A stretch of 33,237 nt of DNA from an uncultured Clostridia bacterium (GTDB lineage: Bacteria > Bacillota > Clostridia > Oscillospirales > Acutalibacteraceae): the NCBI GenBank assembly GCA_947631705.1, contig CANRMJ010000014.1:1-33237 (forward strand), written 5' to 3'. Made by a program: the position numbers and the translations under genes. Under the pieces are notes generated by a model, which ran no database searches, had not been told where the DNA came from, and saw nothing but the letters and a program-made list of their open reading frames with translations. Shown piece after piece: positions 22,455-30,750 of the stretch; within the stretch, counting starts at the first letter, position 1; every line of letters begins with the position of its first letter.

Positions 22455-24959
22455 TTATTTTGATTTTTTTGAACCTTTTTCTTTTTTCGGAGCGCTTTTT
22501 TTCGTTGAAACGGCACCTGTGATAGAAGATTTTGCCGACGCGGGCTTTTCGGATTTAAAAGCAACCGGCTTTGCGTGCCAGATATTATTTGCGTATTCCG
22601 CCACTGCTCGATCCGCGCTGAAAATTCCCGCTCCGCTTATATTCATAAGCGACATCTTCGCAAATTTTTCCTTATCCGTATAAACCTGTGCGGACAGAGC
22701 CTGCGCATTCTGATAATCGGCAAAATCGGCAAGCGCCATATACGGGTCAACATTCATTAAACTTGATGAAATTTCGTTAAAGTTTTTGCCGTTTACTCCA
22801 CTGTTTATAAAATCAATTACGCCTTTGAGCGTGGGATTATTATTTATATAATTCATCGGATAGTAGCCGTTGCGTTGGAGCTGCTGAACCTCGGGAGTTT
22901 TAAGACCGAAAATAAATATATTGTCTTCGCCCACAGCGTCTGCAATTTCAACGTTCGCGCCGTCAAGCGTGCCGAGAGTTACGGCGCCGTTTAACATAAG
23001 TTTCATATTTCCTGTTCCCGAAGCCTCTGTGCCCGCAAGCGAAATCTGCTCCGAAATATCGGCTGCCGGCATAAGAATTTCGGCAAGGCTTACGTTGTAT
23101 TCCTCCATAAATACAACCTTCATCTTATCATTAACATCCGAATCATTATTTATCAGCTTAGAAAGAGAATCAATAAGCTCAATTGTTTTCTTTGCAAGAT
23201 AGTATCCGGGAGCCGCCTTTGACGCAAAAATATAAGTTCTCGGCACAAAATCCGCGTTCGGATTTGATTTTAGCATCTGATACTGAGCAATAATGTTAAG
23301 AATATTAAGGCTCTGCCTTTTGTATTCATGAAGTCTTTTTACCTGAACGTCAAAAATCGAATCGGGGTTAATCTCAATTCCGCTTCTCTTTTTAACCTCG
23401 GCGGCAAAACGAATCTTATTATCGTGTTTTATGCTCATAAGACGTTCAAGAACCCTGCTGTCGTCTTTATAATCCCGCAGTTTAAGCAGTTCGTCGCTCT
23501 TGGTGATAAAAGCATCTCCTATAAGCTCTTTGATAAATGCTGTAAGAAGAGGATTTGCCTGGCAAAGCCATCTTCTGAACGCAATGCCGTTTGTAACGTT
23601 TTTGAATTTATCGGGAGTTATTGTATAAAAATCATTGAACACCGTTTCTTTGAGAATTTCGGAATGGAGCGCCGAAACGCCGTTTACGGAATGCGAACCG
23701 GCAACGCAAAGATTTGCCATGCGAACAACTCCGCCCGAAATAACGGCCATACGCTCAACCTTGTCGGCATCGTGGGTCGCGCCCCACACATAAGCCCTGA
23801 ATCTGTTATCTATCTCTTTTGTGATTTGATAGATACGAGGAAGAAGTCTTTTGTAAAGCTCCTCGCTCCAACATTCAAGCGCCTCTTTCATAACGGTGTG
23901 ATTTGTATATGCAACAGTTTTTGTTACAAGGTTCCAAGCGCTGTCCCAATCATAACCGCACTCATCAAGCATAATTCTCATAAGCTCGGGAATAGCCATT
24001 GTGGGGTGAGTGTCGTTTATATGGATGGCAACCTTGTCGGGAAGATTATCAAGAGTTGAATACGTTGTTAAATGGCGGTGAATTATATCTTGAATAGAGG
24101 CTGAAACAAGAAAATACTGCTGGCGCAGGCGGAGCGATTTGCCCTCGGGAGAATTATCGGCAGGATAGAGAACCTTTGAAATCGCCTCTGCCATTGCGGA
24201 CTGTTCCATAGCCTTAATAAATGAACCCTGATTAAACAAACTCATATCAAGCTCGGGCTTGCGTGACGCCCAAAGACGCAAACGGGAAACACCCTTTCCC
24301 TTGCCCGAAACGTACATATCATAAGGGATTGCCGTAACAGTATTGCAATCGCGCATTTCAACGTGGTGATAATCTCCGTCCCAGCTATCATCTACCCAGC
24401 CTTCAAAATTAATTTCAACAGCTCTTTCTTCACGCGGAACAAGCCAAACCTCTCCGCCGGGGAGCCAAAAATCAGGAAGTTCCGTTTGCCAGCCGTCTAC
24501 AAGCTTTTGCTTGAAAATTCCCGCCTCATAGCGTATCGAATATCCCATTGAAAGAATACCGTTTGTCGCAAGACCGTCAAGATAACAGGCGGCAAGTCTG
24601 CCAAGACCGCCGTTTCCGAGCCCCGCGTCCGGCTCCTGTGAATAGAGTTTTTCAAGACTTATATCAAAACTTTTAAGCGCCTCAGCGAAAACCTCGGTCT
24701 GTCCTAAATTATAAAGATTGTTTTTAAGCGAACGCCCCATAAGGAATTCCATGCAGAGATAATAAACACGTTTGCTGTCCTGCTTTTCGGCAGCACTGCG
24801 AAAATCACCGTTCATTACGGAAAGCTCGTCGCGAACAATCATTGCAACAGCTTTATAAAACTGTTCAATTGACGCCGTTTCCGGCGAAACGCCGAAAAAA
24901 TGGCTGAGTTTATCAACAATTAACTTTTTTGCCTGAGAAACCGAAATCAATGATTTCAT
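22455..24959 (-). CDS. glgP: glycogen/maltodextrin phosphorylase
   Basis: An 834-residue GT35 phosphorylase. The N-terminal half includes YYLCMEFLMGRSLKNNLYNL and GLGNGGLGRLAACYLDG; the C-terminal half has KVVFMEEYNVSLAEILMPAAD and EASGTGNMKLMLNG, whose Lys carries PLP. It releases glucose-1-phosphate from alpha-1,4-glucans in the cytoplasm. The ATG at 24959 has GGAGG eight bases upstream; a longer extension crosses the leader. The last 45 residues are a Lys/Ser/Ala-rich tail (STKKSAPKKEKGSKKSK), extra to the usual family length and probably disordered. It is the first gene of a small glycogen-use set with the GH13 gene, behind its own promoter. Confidence 0.96.
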   Translation of the reverse strand: MKSLISVSQAKKLIVDKLSHFFGVSPETASIEQFYKAVAMIVRDELSVMNGDFRSAAEKQDSKRVYYLCMEFLMGRSLKNNLYNLGQTEVFAEALKSFDISLEKLYSQEPDAGLGNGGLGRLAACYLDGLATNGILSMGYSIRYEAGIFKQKLVDGWQTELPDFWLPGGEVWLVPREERAVEINFEGWVDDSWDGDYHHVEMRDCNTVTAIPYDMYVSGKGKGVSRLRLWASRKPELDMSLFNQGSFIKAMEQSAMAEAISKVLYPADNSPEGKSLRLRQQYFLVSASIQDIIHRHLTTYSTLDNLPDKVAIHINDTHPTMAIPELMRIMLDECGYDWDSAWNLVTKTVAYTNHTVMKEALECWSEELYKRLLPRIYQITKEIDNRFRAYVWGATHDADKVERMAVISGGVVRMANLCVAGSHSVNGVSALHSEILKETVFNDFYTITPDKFKNVTNGIAFRRWLCQANPLLTAFIKELIGDAFITKSDELLKLRDYKDDSRVLERLMSIKHDNKIRFAAEVKKRSGIEINPDSIFDVQVKRLHEYKRQSLNILNIIAQYQMLKSNPNADFVPRTYIFASKAAPGYYLAKKTIELIDSLSKLINNDSDVNDKMKVVFMEEYNVSLAEILMPAADISEQISLAGTEASGTGNMKLMLNGAVTLGTLDGANVEIADAVGEDNIFIFGLKTPEVQQLQRNGYYPMNYINNNPTLKGVIDFINSGVNGKNFNEISSSLMNVDPYMALADFADYQNAQALSAQVYTDKEKFAKMSLMNISGAGIFSADRAVAEYANNIWHAKPVAFKSEKPASAKSSITGAVSTKKSAPKKEKGSKKSK

Positions 24960-25016
24960 ATGCAAAACCTCCAAAAATTCTATTAAATATTTCATTATTC
25001 TTCCAAGTATTTGTTG

Positions 25017-25045
25017 ATTATACACTAAAACTCAGAAATATTCAA
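25017..25045 (-). promoter_or_regulatory. sigma-A-type promoter of glgP
   Basis: Minus-strand TTGAAT (25045-25040), a 17-base spacer and TATAAT (25022-25017), about 60 bases before the glgP ATG. Confidence 0.6.
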
Positions 25046-25063
25046 TAGCTATATCATATTATT

Positions 25064-26503
25064 CTATGCCTTTTTGCTTTTCTTATTTACCGTTTTCTCC
25101 GAAAGCAGATGCAATATATCTGTAACCGAGCGGAAATTAATGGTCACGATTGCCGCCGCGAGCACAAACGCAATTGCAAAGCTCTGCCATTCTCCGGCAA
25201 CTTCAAATATCATTATAACCGCCATTCCAACCAATAATGCGGCAGAAGCCAAAAGTTTTAAATAATTGATTTTAACCCTGACGAACTGTCTTGTGTCTAT
25301 AATCCTTATTATAAATACGGTTACGAAAGATATTGCCGTTGCAACAGCAGCTCCGTAAGAACTGAATTTCGGAATAAGAATAAGATTCAAAACAATATTT
25401 ACCACCGCGCCGCAGGCAGCCGTTACCATTGAGCGAACGCTCTTTTTCTCAGCCATATAAACAGACGCGAAGAAATTTACAAGGCATGAAAAAGTTGTTG
25501 CAATAACAAGAATGGGAACATAATGCCAAGAATAATAATATTCCTCTCCCAAATACAAATCGGTTATTATACGGCAGAACAAAACAAGCATAGCGCCTAT
25601 TGCAATCAGCGCTCCGCTGTAAACCTTAAAAACATTTGTGAAAAAACGTGCCTTGTGCTCATTCTCATACTCGTCAACCGCCGAAAGCTGCCAAGCGTCT
25701 ATAAAAATCGAAGAAAAAATTATAACAAAGTTCGGTATTTTATATCCCGCTCCGTAAAGACCGCTTTCCGCCACACTGTCAAAATAAGTTACCATGTACT
25801 GGTCTGAAACATTGATAATCCACCAAAGAATAACGGTGGGAATAAGCGGTATGCAGTATTTAAGCATAGGCACAACCGTGTTTTTTTTCAATCCGTGTTT
25901 AAAATCAAGAAAATTCCAAAGCTTGGCGCACACAAACATAAATAAAACGGAAAGCATATCGCTTGTGAAAATCGCAAGAATATAGCCGTATATTCCCCAT
26001 TTGAACGCTCCCAAATAAAGGAAAGTGAAACCGGCGGACGTTGCCGTTGCGATAACTCCGTCTACCGCATAGAGCTTAACGTGACCCGAACCCCTGATAA
26101 ATTGCTGGCAAAGCTGGCGGAGTGACGAGCCCAACAGCATAAGATACAGTAAAACGGCATACTGCCCCATATTAAAATCATTAATATTAATTTTTGTTAC
26201 AAGAGGGGCAAATATACAGAATACCGCAAAGCCTATCAACGTTGTGGCAACTCCCGTTGTAAAAACTCCTCTTTTATCGCTCTTCTTATCAATGGCAAAA
26301 CGCAGGGCGGCCGAATTTACCGCAAGAGTAACTATCGGCACAAGTATGTTTACCGCGTTTTGAATCAAAGTTGCTCCGCCGAAAGAGCCTGTGTCCATAA
26401 CCCGCGTGTAAAAAAACGTGAGCACAAGCGAAAGCAGCTTTGATGAAAAGGTTCCTATTGCAAAAATAATTGTGTTTGAGGCAAGCTTTTTATACTTATC
26501 CAT
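25064..26503 (-). CDS. oligosaccharide flippase (Wzx/MVF-like polysaccharide export protein)
   Basis: A 479-residue membrane protein with 12-14 predicted hydrophobic helices, beginning KYKKLASNTIIFAIGTFSSKLLSLVLTFFYTRVMDTGSFG, of which the FSSKLL and the short loop before FG are typical of the polysaccharide synthesis/MATE-like flippase families. Such proteins move lipid-linked oligosaccharides across the cytoplasmic membrane. It ends in a Lys-rich cytoplasmic tail (KTVNKKSKKA). CAGGAG precedes the ATG. It follows proA by 50 bases on the same strand with a small hairpin between; no glycosyltransferase genes adjoin it, so its substrate is unknown. Confidence 0.88.
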   Translation of the reverse strand: MDKYKKLASNTIIFAIGTFSSKLLSLVLTFFYTRVMDTGSFGGATLIQNAVNILVPIVTLAVNSAALRFAIDKKSDKRGVFTTGVATTLIGFAVFCIFAPLVTKININDFNMGQYAVLLYLMLLGSSLRQLCQQFIRGSGHVKLYAVDGVIATATSAGFTFLYLGAFKWGIYGYILAIFTSDMLSVLFMFVCAKLWNFLDFKHGLKKNTVVPMLKYCIPLIPTVILWWIINVSDQYMVTYFDSVAESGLYGAGYKIPNFVIIFSSIFIDAWQLSAVDEYENEHKARFFTNVFKVYSGALIAIGAMLVLFCRIITDLYLGEEYYYSWHYVPILVIATTFSCLVNFFASVYMAEKKSVRSMVTAACGAVVNIVLNLILIPKFSSYGAAVATAISFVTVFIIRIIDTRQFVRVKINYLKLLASAALLVGMAVIMIFEVAGEWQSFAIAFVLAAAIVTINFRSVTDILHLLSEKTVNKKSKKA

Positions 26504-26518
26504 TTATTCTCCTGTTTT

Positions 26519-26534
26519 GCGGTCAAATGACCGC
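26519..26534 (-). other. short hairpin between proA and the flippase gene
   Basis: GCGGTCA and TGACCGC are separated by two bases, just upstream of the flippase ribosome-binding site. There is no T-tract on the minus strand, so it is not a normal terminator; it may stabilise or separate parts of the mRNA. Confidence 0.35.
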
Positions 26535-26553
26535 TCACTTTTATTGTTCTTGT

Positions 26554-27789
26554 TTATCTTATTTGTCCGTTTCCGTAAATCAGATATTTTGTTGTAGTAA
26601 GTTCACGAAGCCCCATAGGTCCTCTGGCATGCAGTTTCTGTGTGGAAATACCGATTTCCGCGCCAAGTCCGAATTCGCCTCCGTCCGTAAACCTTGTTGA
26701 TGCGTTAACATATACGGAAGAAGAATCAATGCGGCGCAGAAATTCCTCGGCATGAGATTTGTTTGAAGTAATTATCGCCTCGCTGTGGCGTGTTGAATTT
26801 TTATTTATATGCTTTATCGCCTCGTCAAGAGTATCAACGGTTTTTACACTGATAATATAATCAAGGTATTCGGTTGAAAAATCCTCTTCCGCGGCGGGAA
26901 GAATTCCGCCGCATACCGCTCTCGCGCGTTCATCACCGCGGATTTCAACATTTTTTGTATCAAGCAGTTCTTTGATTTTCGGCAACGCCCTGCCTATTAT
27001 TTCGGAATTGATAACAAGGCTTTCGCAAGCATTACAAACTCCTATACGCTGTGTTTTAGCATTGAAAATAATTTTTGCAGCCATTTCGATATCGGCATCG
27101 CCGTCAACGTAAATATGGCAGTTGCCCGATCCTGTTTCAATAACGGGAACAGTTGAATTTTCAACAACGGTTTTAATGAGATTTTTGCCGCCGCGCGGAA
27201 TAAGGCAGTCGAGATAACCGTTTAATCTCATCATTTCATTTGCGGAATCCCTTGAAGTATCGGTAACAAGCTGAATACAGTTTTCATCAAAGCCGCAATC
27301 CTTTATCGCTGCCCGCATAACGGAGGCAATAGCCATATTTGAGTTGATTGCCTCCTTGCCTCCCCGAAGTATAACGGCGTTTGAGCTTTTAAGGCAAAGC
27401 ACCGCCGCGTCTGCCGTAACGTTAGGTCTTGCCTCGTAAATTATACCAATAACACCAAGCGGCACCGATATTTTTTTAATAACAAGACCGTTCGGTCTTT
27501 TGATTTCCTCAAGCGTAATTCCGCACGGGTCGGGAAGCGCCGCAACATCCTCAACGCCGTCCGCGATTGCGTTGATTCGGCTTTCATCAAGCATAAGCCT
27601 GTCAAGAAGACCCGAATTCAGACCCGCATTTCTGCCGATTTTAAGATCCTTTTTATTTTCCTCAATAATAGTTTTGCTGTTATCCCTGAGTGCTTTTGCA
27701 ATTGATTTAAGCGCAGTGTTTTTCTGTTCTTCGGTTACCGAGGAAAGAAAGTCTTTAGCCTCAAGCGCTTTTTTTCCGAGATTAATCAT
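26554..27789 (-). CDS. proA: gamma-glutamyl phosphate reductase
   Basis: A 411-residue ProA of normal length. It shows KKISVPLGVIGIIYEARPNV, the Rossmann-type KSSNAVILRGGKEA, IPRGGKNLI, the active-site Cys region RIGVCNACESLV, and the C-terminal FGLGAEIGISTQKLHARGPMG. It reduces gamma-glutamyl phosphate to the semialdehyde with NADPH, the second step of proline synthesis from glutamate. Its ATG overlaps the end of proB by eight bases, so translation is coupled. No proC is in the window. Confidence 0.97.
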   Translation of the reverse strand: MINLGKKALEAKDFLSSVTEEQKNTALKSIAKALRDNSKTIIEENKKDLKIGRNAGLNSGLLDRLMLDESRINAIADGVEDVAALPDPCGITLEEIKRPNGLVIKKISVPLGVIGIIYEARPNVTADAAVLCLKSSNAVILRGGKEAINSNMAIASVMRAAIKDCGFDENCIQLVTDTSRDSANEMMRLNGYLDCLIPRGGKNLIKTVVENSTVPVIETGSGNCHIYVDGDADIEMAAKIIFNAKTQRIGVCNACESLVINSEIIGRALPKIKELLDTKNVEIRGDERARAVCGGILPAAEEDFSTEYLDYIISVKTVDTLDEAIKHINKNSTRHSEAIITSNKSHAEEFLRRIDSSSVYVNASTRFTDGGEFGLGAEIGISTQKLHARGPMGLRELTTTKYLIYGNGQIR

Positions 27790-28573
27790 TTTTTACCACC
27801 TCAAAATATGTTCCCACAGGCTTTCCGTCTAAAACCTTATATATATCGGTTGGCTTAGCTCCGTTCATAATAACTACGGGTATTTCCGATGAAACAGCGA
27901 TTTCCGCCGCCTTTATCTTAGTCACAAAGCCTCCCGTGCCTTTCTTCCCCGCGCTGCCCGCAATGGCGCGTATTTCATCGTTGATTTCCTTAACCTTTCT
28001 TATTGGTTCGGCAGAAGGATTCACAGCGGGATTACTGTCGTATAGACCATCTGTATCCGTTAACATAATAAGCAAATCCGCATTCGTTATTTGCGCGACT
28101 CTTGCCGAAAGGCAGTCGTTATCACCGTTCAGAAGCTCATCCACCGAAACCGAATCGTTTTCATTTACTATCGGCAGGCAGTCATAAGCAAGAAGCTGAT
28201 TGAGCGTATCAATAAGATGCTCTTTGCTTTCCTCATCATCAATTTCTCCTACCGTAAGAAGCAACTGACTGACAACAACTCCGTATTCCGAAAAAAACTT
28301 ATCATACAAAAACATCAGCTCGCACTGACCGACGGCTGCCGCAGCCTGAAGTCCCTTTGTTTCTGAAGGCTTTTCCCCAAGACGGAGCTTTCCTACGCCC
28401 ACTCCGATAGCGCCCGAAGAAACCAGAATGATCTCGCGCCCTTCGTTTTTTAAATCAGACAAAACGGAGGCGAGCTTTGCGATTCTTGCAATATTAGTTT
28501 TTCCCGTTTTATGAGTTAAAGTCGAAGTGCCGACCTTAATTACTATTCTTTTTTTTTCAAATTTTTCACTCAT
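27782..28573 (-). CDS. proB: glutamate 5-kinase (without PUA domain)
   Basis: A 263-residue amino-acid kinase: RIVIKVGTSTLTHKTGKTN, SSGAIGVGVGKL, AAAAVGQCELMFLYDKFF, NENDSVSVDEL, and TDTDGLYDSNP. It phosphorylates glutamate, the first and feedback-controlled step of proline synthesis. It lacks the C-terminal PUA domain of the E. coli enzyme, as do other short ProB forms. Two starts are possible: ATG at 28585, only two bases after GGAAAGG, and ATG at 28573 (used here) with GGGA six bases upstream. Both ribosome-binding sequences and the first ATG lie in a long predicted helix with the leader (28577-28663), so translation is probably controlled. Confidence 0.94.
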   Translation of the reverse strand: MSEKFEKKRIVIKVGTSTLTHKTGKTNIARIAKLASVLSDLKNEGREIILVSSGAIGVGVGKLRLGEKPSETKGLQAAAAVGQCELMFLYDKFFSEYGVVVSQLLLTVGEIDDEESKEHLIDTLNQLLAYDCLPIVNENDSVSVDELLNGDNDCLSARVAQITNADLLIMLTDTDGLYDSNPAVNPSAEPIRKVKEINDEIRAIAGSAGKKGTGGFVTKIKAAEIAVSSEIPVVIMNGAKPTDIYKVLDGKPVGTYFEVVKND

Positions 28574-28576
28574 TTT

Positions 28577-28663
28577 AATTCCCATAGCCTTTCCGGCTAC
28601 AAATAAATAAAATAAAAATCTATATACGCCCTACGTAGCCGGATAAGGCGTATAGTGGGAATT
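28577..28663 (-). promoter_or_regulatory. proBA leader: start-site-covering helix and overlapping terminator-like hairpin
   Basis: GTAGCCGGATAAGGC (28635-28649) pairs with GCCTTTCCGGCTAC (28587-28600) over 14 bp with one bulged base, and the helix resumes as TGGGAATT (28656-28663) with AATTCCCA (28577-28584). On the proBA mRNA this covers GGAAAGG, the first ATG and GGGA. A second, exclusive hairpin, GGCGTATA (28647-28654) with TATACGCC (28623-28630), is followed on the minus strand by a T-rich run (28619-28601) and looks like a terminator. No T-box sequence was seen. Together with the next entry this accounts for the 387-base gap between proB and ypeB. Confidence 0.6.
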
Positions 28664-28814
28664 TAGCCATCTCAAAATTATGCCATAGGCAAATTTTGAG
28701 GGGTTCGTTTGCGACCGCTCGCAGTGCGAGAAACAGGGAGCAAAAAGAACTGGCAGAGGTCAAAATTTAACATCTAAGTTTTGAACGTTAAATTTTGGGC
28801 ACCTCAACTGGCTA
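28664..28814. repeat. 151-base four-way-junction element (structured RNA or MITE)
   Basis: Termini TAGCCA (28664-28669) and TGGCTA (28809-28814) pair perfectly and enclose three hairpins that fill nearly all the rest. Hairpin A is 28671-28700, 13 bp with an ATA loop. Hairpin B is 28703-28750, GTTC and TTTGC with GCAAA and GAAC around CTCGC-AGT-GCGAG. Hairpin C is 28756-28805, CAAAATTTAAC with GTTAAATTTTG plus GAGGT with ACCTC. It lies within the predicted proBA 5' untranslated region. The TA ends would also fit a miniature transposable element that duplicated a TA target. There is no second copy in the window. Confidence 0.55.
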
Positions 28815-28842
28815 TTATAATCGTATTAGTGTGATTTTTCAC
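28814..28842 (-). promoter_or_regulatory. probable proBA promoter
   Basis: Minus-strand TATAAT (28819-28814) with a weak TGAAAA (28842-28837) 17 bases upstream. Transcription would start near 28807, inside the four-way-junction element. The poor -35 lies within the palindrome 28827-28846, as expected for a regulated promoter. Confidence 0.4.
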
Positions 28843-28846
28843 ACTA
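28827..28846. promoter_or_regulatory. operator-like palindrome overlapping the proBA -35
   Basis: TAGTGTGA, four bases, TCACACTA: perfect 8-bp arms. Size and position suit a dimeric repressor site; it does not match the ArgR, CodY, CcpA or Rex consensus by eye. It could alternatively form a hairpin. Confidence 0.4.
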
Positions 28847-28911
28847 TATTTCTCCGTTTATACAATTAAAATCATTATATCAAACTTAAATCCGCTTTTA
28901 AAGGTTTTTTT

Positions 28912-28941
28912 GTATGTTTTTAGCATTTTGGGGCAAAAATA
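28912..28941 (+). promoter_or_regulatory. sigma-F/sigma-G-like forespore promoter of ypeB
   Basis: GTATG (28912-28916), 15 bases, GGCAAAAATA (28932-28941). The -10 fits the sigma-F pattern GGNNANAHTR at every position, and the -35 fits GYATA at four of five. Forespore expression is what the sleB-ypeB genes of Bacillus show. Confidence 0.55.
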
Positions 28942-28960
28942 CAATCGGAGGTTGAAACAT

Positions 28961-30289
28961 ATGACAAATCGCAGTATTATCAGGCTCTTTTCGTTTGCAT
29001 TAACATTTGTTGCCGTGCTTGCAGCATATGCAATAATCGGAAACAATCAAAGCCGTGCATATAAAGCCCGCCTTGAGGCAAATTACGAGCAGAGTCTTAC
29101 CGAATTATCGGAATGTCTTGATTCCATTGAAACAAATTTAACAAAAAGCGCTTATGCAACAACTCCGACTATGATGGCAAGCCTTTCGGAGGATCTTTAT
29201 TCAGAGTGCAGCACAGCAAAAGACGCTATTTCTCAGTTACCGATAGATCAAATGAATTTAAGCGGAACCTATAAATTTTTAAGCCAAGCTTCTGACTACG
29301 CAAGCTATTTGAGCGATAAAACGCAAAACGGCACCGAGATAAGCGAAGAGGAATTTGATAACCTTGAAAAGCTGCTCAAATATGCAAAAGCGTATGCAGA
29401 CAGTGTAAATAAAATGGTTGAAAGATGCAATAACGGTGGTCAGATTACCGACAATGAAATAGAAAGTGATTTCACAGGCGGAAAAATATCTTCCATTTCG
29501 CTTGATTTCACTCAAGCGGAGGAAACATTTTCCGATTATCCAACGCTCGTGTATGACGGACCGTTTGCAGACGCCGTGTTGAACAGAAAACCTGCGGTTC
29601 TTGAAAAAGCCGTTGATATAAGCCGTGATGACGCCTTGAATATCGCAGCCAAAGCTGTTTATACAACCACGGATAAGATAAATTATTCGGACGAGGAAAA
29701 CGGAACTATTCCCTGCTACGATTTTACAAGCTCAGGATATAAAATCGCCGTAACAAAAAAAGGCGGATACGTTGCGTATATTATAGGAACGAGTCAAGTT
29801 GATTCTCAGAGAATAACTCAGGAAAACGCGGTAAATATTGCATCTGCTTATCTTGAACGTCTTGGTTATGATAATATGGTGGAGACTTATTACGCCGTTC
29901 AGGATAACGTCTGTATTGTGAATTATGCATACAGCAACGGCTCAACAATCTATTACGCAGATTTAATCAAGGTTGGAATTTCTATGTCTGACGGAAAGAT
30001 TTATTCACTTGAAGCCGAAGGATTTCTCACCAATCATAAAACGAGAGGAACTTACTCTGTAAATGTTTCGGAAAGCGACCTGAGAAACAAACTCTCAACG
30101 CGGCTTGAAGTGATTTCCGCTAAAAGCTGCGTAATTCCGAAAGACAACGGAAAAGAGGCGCCTTGTATTGAATTCCATTGCAGAAGCGGCAGCGGCGACG
30201 AGGTATTAATCTATATTAATACCGAAACGGGTGAGGAAGAAAATATTCTTCTGCTGCTTTACTCCGACAACGGCACGTTAACAAAATAA
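28961..30289 (+). CDS. ypeB: spore germination protein YpeB
   Basis: A 442-residue protein with one N-terminal membrane helix (residues about 7-25, IRLFSFALTFVAVLAAYAII), a helical middle part, the YpeB hallmark FSDYPTLVYDGPFADAVL, and PepSY-type repeats in the C-terminal half (ISRDDALNIAAKAVYTTTDK, ITQENAVNIASAYLERLGY). In Bacillus YpeB holds and protects the cortex-lytic enzyme SleB in the spore. GGAGG lies eight bases before the ATG and a forespore-type promoter is directly upstream. sleB, its usual operon partner, is not adjacent; a small lipoprotein gene follows at 61 bases instead. It is divergent from proBA. Confidence 0.93.
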   Translation: MTNRSIIRLFSFALTFVAVLAAYAIIGNNQSRAYKARLEANYEQSLTELSECLDSIETNLTKSAYATTPTMMASLSEDLYSECSTAKDAISQLPIDQMNLSGTYKFLSQASDYASYLSDKTQNGTEISEEEFDNLEKLLKYAKAYADSVNKMVERCNNGGQITDNEIESDFTGGKISSISLDFTQAEETFSDYPTLVYDGPFADAVLNRKPAVLEKAVDISRDDALNIAAKAVYTTTDKINYSDEENGTIPCYDFTSSGYKIAVTKKGGYVAYIIGTSQVDSQRITQENAVNIASAYLERLGYDNMVETYYAVQDNVCIVNYAYSNGSTIYYADLIKVGISMSDGKIYSLEAEGFLTNHKTRGTYSVNVSESDLRNKLSTRLEVISAKSCVIPKDNGKEAPCIEFHCRSGSGDEVLIYINTETGEEENILLLLYSDNGTLTK

Positions 30290-30350
30290 GCTCTCTAATT
30301 CCAGGAATGATCCTGTTTATATAAATATAAAAAAGAAAGGAAAAAAGATT

Positions 30351-30656
30351 ATGAAACGTAACATCATAGCGGTAATTCTTGCAATCACTGTGTGCGCTGC
30401 GCTTTTCATCGGCTGCGACAGAGGAGGAAATGTTGATAAAGACACTACCTCAACAACAAGAAATATTACTACCACAACCGAGCCTCAAACTTCGGGAACA
30501 ACAGGCAATAATATGGCAGAGGAAGGAGCGACAGACGCTTCTCAAAACGCAAGCGAAGCGGCGTCCGATATAGGCGACGCGGCAAACGACGCCGCAGACG
30601 GCGCCGGCAGAGCCGCCGATGACGTTGGCGACGCTGTGAGAGACGCACTCGGCTAA
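30351..30656 (+). CDS. small low-complexity lipoprotein
   Basis: A 101-residue product with a signal sequence and lipobox (ILAITVCAALFIGC, Cys22), so it should be lipid-anchored outside the membrane. The mature part is a Thr-rich linker (TTSTTRNITTTTEPQTSGTT) then an Ala/Asp repeat region built on units like DIGDAAND, AADGAGRA and ADDVGDAV, probably extended or helical. I recognise no named family. GAAAGGA precedes the ATG, 61 bases after ypeB and before a terminator, so both genes form one transcription unit and the lipoprotein is probably a forespore product. Confidence 0.8.
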   Translation: MKRNIIAVILAITVCAALFIGCDRGGNVDKDTTSTTRNITTTTEPQTSGTTGNNMAEEGATDASQNASEAASDIGDAANDAADGAGRAADDVGDAVRDALG

Positions 30657-30672
30657 TCAAGCCGCAAATGAA

Positions 30673-30702
30673 AAGAGCGAGCGTGATACGCGCTCGCTTT
30701 TT
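30673..30702 (+). terminator. intrinsic terminator of the ypeB-lipoprotein unit
   Basis: AGCGAGCG (30676-30683) pairs with CGCTCGCT (30691-30698), extended by AAA/TTT pairs, followed by TTTTTATT. It separates this unit from the converging dockerin gene. Confidence 0.88.
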
Positions 30703-30750
30703 ATTATTTAAATATATTTAAGATTTATTTTTGATACGTCAAAGATTTGC

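Noticed and set aside
23328..24059. A 243-codon open frame on the plus strand inside glgP.
   Set aside because: It lies wholly antisense to a conserved phosphorylase and its translation resembles no protein; a shadow frame.
28577..28820. A T-box for proline tRNA in the proBA leader.
   Set aside because: No AGGGTGG-NACCGCG-like T-box sequence or matching antiterminator could be found on the minus strand.
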